A stretch of 11,178 bases of DNA from positions 1 to 11,178 of the forward strand of contig CAAGKF010000139.1 of NCBI GenBank assembly GCA_900770345.1. The letters are read 5' to 3'. The notes beneath the pieces were generated by a model, which was given only the letters and a program-made list of their open reading frames with translations, was not told the origin of the DNA and did no database searches. How positions within the stretch are numbered: the stretch's first letter is position 1; each line of letters starts with the position of its first letter. The stretch is from Lachnospiraceae bacterium. GTDB lineage: Bacteria > Bacillota > Clostridia > Lachnospirales > Lachnospiraceae. Position numbers and translations under genes: made by a program. Positions 6,632 through 11,178 of this stretch are shown here, piece by piece.

Positions 6632-6666
6632 ACCGGCCTCCGGAATTGCTTGCTCCGGAGGCCGGT
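6632..6666. terminator. 13-bp perfect hairpin, terminator-like in both directions
   Basis: ACCGGCCTCCGGA (6632-6644) pairs perfectly with the segment at 6654-6666. On the minus strand it is followed by seven T, a strong intrinsic terminator for leftward transcription; on the plus strand ATTCTTTTGC follows. It may once have ended a leftward etf transcript, whose remnant lies upstream of it on that strand. Confidence 0.7.
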
Positions 6667-6818
6667 ATTCTTTTGCTTTGGCACAGTGGCCCCCCGCTCT
6701 GTCAGGGGACTAAAAGAGCTTATAGCGATGAAAAAAGTAAACATGAAAAAGTCCCCGAGTTGAAGTGGGAAATGGTTTGCCGACTGAACTCACATCAACC
6801 GGAGACTAATTCATGACA

Positions 6819-7106
6819 TTACTCACTCAGTTTTTTAAGCAATGAATCCAAAATGCTGTTACAGTCAGCAACGACCTTATAATCAGAGGCACTAAAGATT
6901 TCAGCATTCTGGTCTCTGTTGATGGAAATGATCGTACTGCTGTCTTTCATACCGCATACATGGTGGGAGGCACCGGAGATACCGAATGCCATGTATAGCT
7001 TGGGACGTACACTTTTACCGCTGGCGCCGATCATGTTTTCTTCCGCTTCAAGGCCTTTCCACATTTCATGATACAGGCATTCCATGGCTGAATCAATGTC
7101 TTGCAT
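6819..7106 (-). pseudogene. etfA: C-terminal remnant of electron transfer flavoprotein alpha subunit
   Basis: A 95-codon frame holds the FAD-binding C-terminal domain of ETF alpha. Landmarks are GASGKSVRPKLYMAFGISGA, then HHVCGMKDSSTIISINRD, AEIFSASDYKVVADC and a closing amphipathic helix. Full ETF alpha is about 320-400 residues, so the whole N-terminal domain and the start of the FAD domain are missing. In-frame sequence upstream meets a stop 30 bases before the ATG, and no ribosome site precedes it. The glutamine usually following GISGAI is replaced (GISGASHH), suggesting relaxed selection or a divergent paralogue. A functional ETF needs the beta subunit and an acyl-CoA dehydrogenase partner; neither is present. 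It is best seen as debris at an insertion boundary. Confidence 0.8.
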
Positions 7107-7126
7107 AGAAAGAACAATATCGAAAT

Positions 7127-7155
7127 TTGTCGAACGATTTTATTGCTGATATATA
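7127..7155 (+). promoter_or_regulatory. candidate promoter ahead of the 27-codon frame
   Basis: TTGTCG (7127-7132) and TATATA (7150-7155) are 17 bases apart; the overlapping TATAAT (7152-7157) gives 19. This would start transcription about 90 bases before the small frame at 7255. AT-richness makes a chance match possible. Confidence 0.35.
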
Positions 7156-7254
7156 ATTCTTATCTTTTATCCAGTTTTTATCATAGTCCGACAGATAGAA
7201 TGATTACATGGCAGATACTCCCATAATCCCCGAGAAAACGAGGAGGTGGGATCA

Positions 7255-7338
7255 TTGAAAAGAGCAAAAATTCCAATCAAACAAGAAGCGGTCTTTATCC
7301 ATATCAAGGATAACGACCGCTTCTTGTTTTTCGACTAA
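7255..7338 (+). CDS. 27-residue leader-type small ORF
   Basis: A TTG-initiated frame of 27 codons begins MKRAKIPIKQ and ends DRFLFFD. A consensus ribosome site AGGAGG (7241-7246) lies eight bases before the start. Nearly all of the second half of the frame is a long hairpin, and its T-run (7327-7331) precedes the stop codon (7336-7338). The product shows no membrane segment or known motif. I do not recognise it as a named protein. The combination of an excellent ribosome site and a terminator inside the frame resembles leader peptides that control downstream genes by attenuation, such as the one before tet(M) in Tn916. The frame could also be open by chance over a terminator. Confidence 0.45.
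   Translation: MKRAKIPIKQEAVFIHIKDNDRFLFFD
7279..7331 (+). terminator. long hairpin with T-run, possible attenuator
   Basis: Fifteen bases at 7279-7293 pair perfectly with 7315-7329. An inner stem TTATCC (7295-7300) with GGATAA (7308-7313) continues it after one mismatch. The right arm merges into TTTTT. A ribosome translating the overlapping 27-codon frame would prevent the stem from forming, which would allow transcription to continue. Confidence 0.7.
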
Positions 7339-7788
7339 TTTCGACTTTTTCTACCACTGATTGTAATCCTAAAACTACATACATTTATCGGCAAGGCGGT
7401 ATCAATGGGGTGCCATGAAGTTAAAACGGGGATGATATAGCCGCCTGTGTGCCGGCCGCGTGAGCAGAAGGAGTATATGCGATGGAAAACCATGTCCACC
7501 GCATTAAGAGAATCCGCCAGACTTATGCGCCAGGACACACTGCTTTTCGCCGGCGGAGAAGGACTAGCCGCCGGTCCCACAAGATCTGCAAGAGCAAAAC
7601 AGGGGATTTCAGTAAGCCTCCACCTGCCCTTGCCAATATTTTATGCGGATCTCTTAATGTACGAAAAGCTGTCGATTTTGCATCGCAATGCAGAACCGGC
7701 AGCTTAGTTTTTTATATTGATATCCCGCGTTGCCGTTCTCCACCATCATTTGAATTCTTCAAAATTCAGATGAAATGGAGGAGCGATT
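7339..7788. other. 450-base stretch of uncertain coding content
   Basis: Between the small ORF and the sigma-like gene, two overlapping frames are open. One starts at ATG 7482, has a good ribosome site (AAGGAG, 7468-7473, eight bases away) and runs 107 codons, ending at 7805 inside the sigma-like gene. It is arginine-rich (a run of five Arg) and matches no family I know. The other starts at ATG 7477 with only three bases of spacing and ends at 7707. Neither looks like a normal protein, and a decayed gene or leader region is equally possible. An inverted repeat TGAATT-N6-AATTCA (7751-7768) lies just before the next ribosome site. Confidence 0.4.
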
Positions 7789-7805
7789 ATGTTGCGCCGA
7801 AATGA
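7482..7805 (+). CDS. hypothetical arginine-rich ORF (doubtful)
   Basis: A 107-codon frame beginning MENHVHRIKRIRQTYAPGH. Support comes only from the well-placed AAGGAG ribosome site and natural-looking first codons. The middle is unusually basic, and it overlaps the start of the following gene by 17 bases. There is no recognisable domain. It might be the start of a once longer protein that has since suffered a frameshift. Confidence 0.25.
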   Translation: MENHVHRIKRIRQTYAPGHTAFRRRRRTSRRSHKICKSKTGDFSKPPPALANILCGSLNVRKAVDFASQCRTGSLVFYIDIPRCRSPPSFEFFKIQMKWRSDYVAPK

Positions 7806-8205
7806 CGGTAAAGGCGAATCCAACATTGTCCAAAACAGGTTTACGTCCTACCTCACAGTAGCTGTGAACAGGCACAGGACTGCAGTTCTGCAGCGCCGCA
7901 AGGATGTAAACGAGCACGAACTTCCTTTGGATGATTTCCTGCCCTTTGTGGGTGAATCAATGGCGGATTCTGAAGAGCAGGCGCTGAACACATACCATCA
8001 GTTTGAATTGGAGGACGAGGCTTTGGAGAAAGCTATCAAATGCCTCAGTGAGCGGGAACGATATGTATTCTTCTCTCAGGCGCTTCAAGAGCGAACTTTC
8101 AAAGAGTTGGCGCGAGATCTCGATATGGGGTACAAAGGCGTGGCTGCCATCTACTATCGGGCTGTCCAGAAACTCCGCAGAGAAATGAGGGGTGATGACA
8201 AATGA
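7789..8205 (+). CDS. sigma-70 region 4-like protein of integrative elements
   Basis: A 138-residue protein whose C-terminal half (about 78-134) is a sigma-70 region 4 helix-turn-helix. Landmarks are LSERERYVFF, TFKELARDLDMGYKGVAAIYYRAVQKLRR and the acidic linker before them. It lacks the core-binding regions 1-3, so it probably acts as an element-borne transcription regulator, like orf7 of Tn916 and its many relatives in Firmicutes elements. The ribosome site GGAGGAG (7777-7783) is five bases before the ATG. The stop overlaps the start of the next gene in ATGA, indicating translational coupling. In complete elements this pair often precedes xis and int; neither follows here. Confidence 0.8.
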   Translation: MLRRNDGKGESNIVQNRFTSYLTVAVNRHRTAVLQRRKDVNEHELPLDDFLPFVGESMADSEEQALNTYHQFELEDEALEKAIKCLSERERYVFFSQALQERTFKELARDLDMGYKGVAAIYYRAVQKLRREMRGDDK

Positions 8206-8384
8206 ATTTCAAGGATATCCTCCTCCGGGCACAGGGAGGTGACAAGGAGGCTGCAGCCGCTATCGTAGAGATGTATAAACCGCTTCTCCTGAGAGGCGCG
8301 ATCCTTGACGGTGTTTTTGACGAGGATCTGTACCAGGAACTTTGCGAGATCGCCTTGAAATGTATCCGTAGTTTTACCATATAA
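8202..8384 (+). CDS. small helix-turn-helix (HTH_16-type) protein of integrative elements
   Basis: A 60-residue protein matching the short helix-turn-helix proteins of Tn916/Tn1549-like elements. Landmarks are ILLRAQGGDKEA near the N-terminus and DGVFDEDLYQELC (37-49). It overlaps the preceding sigma-like gene by four bases. The normal role is control of conjugation or excision genes. A bidirectional hairpin follows at once, so the operon ends here without a recombinase gene. Confidence 0.8.
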   Translation: MNFKDILLRAQGGDKEAAAAIVEMYKPLLLRGAILDGVFDEDLYQELCEIALKCIRSFTI

Positions 8385-8388
8385 AGGG

Positions 8389-8418
8389 CAAGGACCGGGG
8401 AGCTTTCCCCGGTCCTTG
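8389..8418. terminator. 13-bp hairpin between convergent genes
   Basis: CAAGGACCGGGGA (8389-8401) pairs perfectly with 8406-8418 around a GCTT loop. No long T-run follows on either side. Its position, five bases after the HTH_16 stop and 13 bases from the end of the opposing gene, fits a shared terminator for both strands. Confidence 0.7.
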
Positions 8419-8431
8419 TAGTTATTCAAAA

Positions 8432-8653
8432 TCAGGCATTTGCCTGCTGGAGGTAAAACTCGCTGTCTGCAACCTTGGTGACAAAGTCATATTCCAATCG
8501 AGTGGCCTTGGATGGCACAATGTTATACCTCTTGCATACTGCTCTGAAATGGAGTAGATATTCCGAATCCTCCCGTGTAGTAGGCGCGACCCAGCCTGTT
8601 TCAGCGCCTATCTGTTCCATCTGCTGCAAATAATTCATGTCCTGTTTATCCAT
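8432..8653 (-). CDS. hypothetical protein overlapping the acetyltransferase gene
   Basis: A 73-residue, soluble-looking protein, MDKQDMNYLQQMEQ at its start, with a mixed-charge helical C-terminal part ending EFYLQQANA. I do not recognise the family. Its ATG lies inside the last codons of the acetyltransferase gene (an 8-base overlap), with only a weak ribosome site, so it is likely translated by coupling and the two products probably act together. It could be a partner or antidote protein of the acetyltransferase, but nothing in the sequence shows this. Confidence 0.65.
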   Translation of the reverse strand: MDKQDMNYLQQMEQIGAETGWVAPTTREDSEYLLHFRAVCKRYNIVPSKATRLEYDFVTKVADSEFYLQQANA

Positions 8654-9167
8654 TCTGACTCACCGCCTTATACTCTGCAAGGATTTCTTCCGCAGCATCC
8701 TCCCAAATGATCATACGGAAAGGGTCATACTGACCCAAAGGAACCGCACCAAACTCTTTCATATAATAAGCACGAAGCTCAGTAGTCTTGGCTCTGAAAT
8801 ACAACACACCACCAAACCCTGCTTCCAAGGACACTTTAATCGCATAAGTAAACAAGGCTTTTGCGATGCCGATATATTTTTTCTGACCGCCTGATTGCCG
8901 CAGTAGGTTTGCGTTGCTGTGCCCAGCGCTCTCAATATAAATGACCTCAACTGCCAATCCTTTTTCATTCAAATCATAGGACATAAGGCCCAGCAGTTCT
9001 TCGTCATCACTTCTACGGAGCGCCACTTTATTCGGCATTGCTGCAACCGCCTGTGAAGTCCAGCGCGTCTGCCAGTTGGCGGTATGGCCAAAATCTTCAT
9101 TCGAGGCAGGTACAACTTTTGCTGGGATTTTCTCGGTCATGGACTCATTCCATACAAACAATGGCAT
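8646..9167 (-). CDS. GNAT-like N-acetyltransferase
   Basis: A 173-residue protein. The ATG at 9167 is chosen over an in-frame GTG at 9203 because AAGGAGG (9184-9178) is ten bases before 9167. Residues 58-80 form the beta strands usual before the cofactor site (LLGLMSYDL, VEVIYIES). KKYIGIAKALFTYAI (96-110) fits the acetyl-CoA pyrophosphate loop and following helix, and GVLYFRAKTTELRAYYMKEFGAV is cited by its landmarks FRAK (124-127) and YYMKEFGA (134-141), the typical C-terminal GNAT motif. The substrate is unknown: a small molecule, a protein, or aminoacyl-tRNA as in GNAT toxins. It has its own promoter and overlaps a small downstream gene. Confidence 0.7.
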   Translation of the reverse strand: MPLFVWNESMTEKIPAKVVPASNEDFGHTANWQTRWTSQAVAAMPNKVALRRSDDEELLGLMSYDLNEKGLAVEVIYIESAGHSNANLLRQSGGQKKYIGIAKALFTYAIKVSLEAGFGGVLYFRAKTTELRAYYMKEFGAVPLGQYDPFRMIIWEDAAEEILAEYKAVSQNG

Positions 9168-9193
9168 ATACGGATGTCCTCCTTGTTGCTTAT

Positions 9194-9222
9194 AATATAC
9201 CACATCATTTGAAAATAAACAA
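9194..9222 (-). promoter_or_regulatory. promoter of the acetyltransferase operon
   Basis: On the minus strand TTGTTT (9222-9217) and TATATT (9199-9194) are separated by 17 bases. It sits directly behind the terminator of the preceding zinc-ribbon gene, which makes the acetyltransferase pair a separate transcription unit. Confidence 0.6.
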
Positions 9223-9227
9223 GAACC

Positions 9228-9255
9228 GGCCGGAAGCTGTTGTCAACTTCCGGCC
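9228..9255 (-). terminator. terminator after the zinc-ribbon gene
   Basis: GGCCGGAAG (9228-9236) pairs with CTTCCGGCC (9247-9255), loop of ten bases. Reading leftward, the tail is GGTTCTTGTTTATTTTC, a T-rich though interrupted run, 20 bases beyond the stop codon of the zinc-ribbon gene. Confidence 0.65.
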
Positions 9256-9275
9256 AGTTTACTACTTGATGCCAA

Positions 9276-9977
9276 TTACGCTTCTTTTCTGCTTGCCTCA
9301 TAGAAATGGACATACAGATTGTAGTCCTTTTCTCTGGTGACCAATCGGAGCCAGATATAGAGATAATCTGTTTCCGAGTAGAGGTTAAACTCCGCCGGGT
9401 CCGATGTGCGTTCCGCGTACAGTCTGCACATCCGCTTCATATGCCAAAGCGACTGAAACTCCGGCATCGCCATGAGCGCGGTCTGGAAGGCATCGATTTT
9501 TTCAGCAAACTGTTTGTCAGGCCGGTCATAAGGACAGTCAAACCAGGTCGTCCACCATCTGCGCCCATCATAGTCAGAACGGGAGTAGGCCAGTTCCGAC
9601 ACAGGATGATCCAGGTTACTCAGCGGAAACTTTTTCTGCTGCCCCTTGAAGATATGGGAGAAGGAGCATTTGGGAACAAGAACAGCCAGGGGTGTCTCTT
9701 CCTTAGTCAAAAGGTTGTTTTGGACAGCGTACCACTCTCTAACGGAAAGAACATCGCCGGTAGCGTCACGCAACGCCTCATCCATGCCGCAGGAGGGGCA
9801 TACGGTAACGTCCAACGCCCTGCTCAGCGCGTTTTCCTGGGCGTTCCTGCGAAGCGGCTGTCCGCAACGCAGACAGCGGGGCGGTTCCTTTACATCCGCC
9901 TCCAAAAGCTGCTTATCCTGAACCCATCTGTCCAGCAGTTCCTGCTTGGGGTATAAATGAATCAATTGATTTTCCAT
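9276..9977 (-). CDS. zinc-ribbon protein of unknown function (element cargo)
   Basis: A 233-residue protein. The ATG at 9977 is chosen because AAAGGAG (9990-9984) stands six bases before it; the frame is open nine codons further. Two CXXC pairs, C35/C38 (CLRCG) and C60/C63 (CPSCG), should bind one zinc ion. The second is followed by MDEALRDATGDVLSVREW, a pattern I associate with small zinc-ribbon proteins carried by clostridial integrative elements. The rest, rich in Trp and Tyr (RRWWTTWFDCPYDRP and a long C-terminal helix region), has no family I can name. It lies 63 bases after the unknown gene to its right and probably forms an operon with it. Confidence 0.75.
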   Translation of the reverse strand: MENQLIHLYPKQELLDRWVQDKQLLEADVKEPPRCLRCGQPLRRNAQENALSRALDVTVCPSCGMDEALRDATGDVLSVREWYAVQNNLLTKEETPLAVLVPKCSFSHIFKGQQKKFPLSNLDHPVSELAYSRSDYDGRRWWTTWFDCPYDRPDKQFAEKIDAFQTALMAMPEFQSLWHMKRMCRLYAERTSDPAEFNLYSETDYLYIWLRLVTREKDYNLYVHFYEASRKEA

Positions 9978-9998
9978 AGTGTTCTCCTTTTTTATGCC

Positions 9999-10024
9999 GC
10001 ACACTCCGCAATCACGAAGTGTGC
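9999..10024. repeat. short inverted repeat between two minus-strand genes
   Basis: GCACACT (9999-10005) pairs with AGTGTGC (10018-10024). No T-run follows on either strand, so it is more likely an RNA processing or stability element, or chance, than a terminator. Confidence 0.35.
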
Positions 10025-10040
10025 AGCATCCCTGTTCAAT

Positions 10041-11178
10041 TCATTCTTCTTCAACATCAGCCTGGGGGATGCCAAGTCTGCGTCTGCGTACCATGAAGCG
10101 GTTGGAGTGATAGCTCCCCTCATCGGATACGGACGCATGGCCATTCAGACTGTCCAGATACTGTGCTCCGGCCTTGCTTTTGGAAATGTAGATATAGAAC
10201 CGCGTGTAAACGAAATCCTCGGTCCGCAGGTCCTGGTAGTCGCAGCTCAGGACCAGCATGGCACCCATATCATCCGCTTTCCGGCTGACCAGCGCCACAA
10301 ATGCCGCCTGGATTCGCTGCGTGATCTCAGGGCTGACGCCGCTGATATAAGGCCGCTCCAGAAAGAGCGTCAGATACTCCTCTTCCGTGCTGAAGGTATG
10401 CCGGGTGGCGTCAATGTTCTCCAGGTCCACAAAGGTAAAGTCATCGGGTTTTCTATTGCCGCTGTTCTTCAGCCGGCCTTTGGTAAGGCGCAGATAAGCC
10501 CGGCCCACGACCCTTCCGTTATAGCTGGCATAGAGCACCTTTTTGTTGGAATCGAATCCGGCCAGCAGGCATTCCCGGTGCTGCCCGTCCAGATAGGAGA
10601 GGCAAGTGCGCTGGGGCCGCACACCCAGCAGCATGGTGGACAGAAAATCATCATGTTCCCGGACCGCGATCCCTTTCCGTTCCATGGAGGTATTCTCCAT
10701 CCAGTGCTCTTTCACATTTTCGCGGATCGGGATGTCCAGTTCCCGCTGAAGGTCATCCTCAAAGTATTTCAGTTCTTTGAGTTTGCCCATCAGTTCCGCC
10801 TTGACCACCCGCAGATAAGCTTTGTCATGCGCGTCATCCAGGCATCCCCGGTAAGTCATCACGACATGGGCGCCGTTTTGAGTGAGGAACCGGAGGATCT
10901 GTTCACGGTGCTCCTCCAGGAATGGCTCACAGAGCCCCATATCCCGGCACAGCCTGAGCCAGTCGGAATCCGTATAAAGAAGGGACGCCTTCAATTCCGC
11001 AATGGAACTGTACTGGTCCATATGCTCCAGGCACCGCAGAGCCAGAAGAACGTCGATTTCATCGCGCATTGTCGGCAGGACAGCCTCCAGCTTGTCCAGG
11101 TGCAGCAGTATCTGAATGGCACTTGCAGCTGTCAAGCCCGTGATGTGTCCGAAATCCTGCTGCATCCAGTCGTAAAGA
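10041..11178 (-). CDS. large hypothetical protein (partial at right edge)
   Basis: At least 378 residues are visible; the frame stays open through the right edge (LYDW precedes the first internal Met at 11165), so the true start is probably outside the window. I do not recognise the family with confidence. The N-terminal half is helical and leucine-rich. A central segment (RPQRTCLSYLDG, then LLAGFDSNKKVLYASYNG, then VVGRAYLRLTKG) looks like a compact beta domain. The C-terminus is basic then acidic (RRRRLGIPQADVEEE). Large proteins of this build occur as cargo on clostridial integrative elements; a distant PcfJ-like relation is possible but unproven. It is followed by the zinc-ribbon gene after 63 bases, likely one operon. 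Confidence 0.7.
   Translation of the reverse strand, partial: LYDWMQQDFGHITGLTAASAIQILLHLDKLEAVLPTMRDEIDVLLALRCLEHMDQYSSIAELKASLLYTDSDWLRLCRDMGLCEPFLEEHREQILRFLTQNGAHVVMTYRGCLDDAHDKAYLRVVKAELMGKLKELKYFEDDLQRELDIPIRENVKEHWMENTSMERKGIAVREHDDFLSTMLLGVRPQRTCLSYLDGQHRECLLAGFDSNKKVLYASYNGRVVGRAYLRLTKGRLKNSGNRKPDDFTFVDLENIDATRHTFSTEEEYLTLFLERPYISGVSPEITQRIQAAFVALVSRKADDMGAMLVLSCDYQDLRTEDFVYTRFYIYISKSKAGAQYLDSLNGHASVSDEGSYHSNRFMVRRRRLGIPQADVEEE

Noticed and set aside
6733..6765. Eleven-codon frame ATGAAAAAAGTA... between the hairpin and the etfA remnant
   Set aside because: No ribosome site and too short to separate from chance; the surrounding 6667-6818 shows nothing else recognisable apart from a GGGGAC/GTCCCC pair.
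9306..9956. Plus-strand frame of 216 codons opposite the zinc-ribbon gene
   Set aside because: The minus-strand reading has two CXXC pairs, a ribosome site and a terminator; the plus-strand reading has none of these.
1..11178. CRISPR array, insertion sequence or tandem repeat array
   Set aside because: No regularly spaced repeats, transposase motifs or terminal inverted repeats were seen on reading both strands.

Overview
The window looks like a chromosomal accessory region of a Gram-positive anaerobe of class Clostridia, probably a gut member of the Oscillospiraceae or a relative. The evidence is strong AGGAGG-type ribosome sites, moderately GC-rich genes with frequent TTG/GTG starts, paired DegV proteins, an electron-transfer-flavoprotein remnant, and a sigma-like/HTH_16 gene pair typical of Firmicutes integrative elements. 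The genus is inference.

Left part (1-5260). A gene of unknown type leaves the window at the left edge on the minus strand. Divergent from it lies a plus-strand set: a radical SAM protein with a cysteine-rich C-terminal half, two tandem DegV (FakB-like) fatty-acid-binding proteins, a TetR regulator with its own promoter, and a patatin-like phospholipase. A nearly identical 22-base motif with inverted-repeat ends sits over the promoter regions of both the radical SAM gene and the tetR gene. The five genes can therefore be read as one TetR-controlled module. A lipase that frees fatty acids plus two carriers that bind them suggests lipid handling; the substrate of the radical SAM enzyme is unknown.

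Middle part (5260-7110). This stretch is visibly more AT-rich. It has a small nitroreductase-fold protein, then a stand-alone winged-helix protein without a convincing start codon. Next comes the 3' part of a tRNA-Thr(GGT)-like gene, from the anticodon loop to CCA, followed by a strong terminator. This is the usual scar left at the far end of an element integrated in a tRNA gene. Beyond it is a 95-residue remnant of the ETF alpha subunit C-terminal domain.

Right part (7110-11178). A 27-codon reading frame with an excellent ribosome site encodes a long hairpin ending in a T-run that lies before its own stop codon, which suggests a translation-sensed attenuator. After a stretch of doubtful coding content come a sigma-70 region-4-like gene and an overlapping HTH_16 gene, a regulatory pair found in Tn916/Tn1549-type elements. 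Convergent to these, on the minus strand, is accessory cargo: a zinc-ribbon protein and a long unknown protein running off the right edge, then a GNAT-like acetyltransferase overlapping a small unknown gene. No integrase, relaxase, transposase or CRISPR array is visible. The right part looks like an element fragment or the edge of a larger element.
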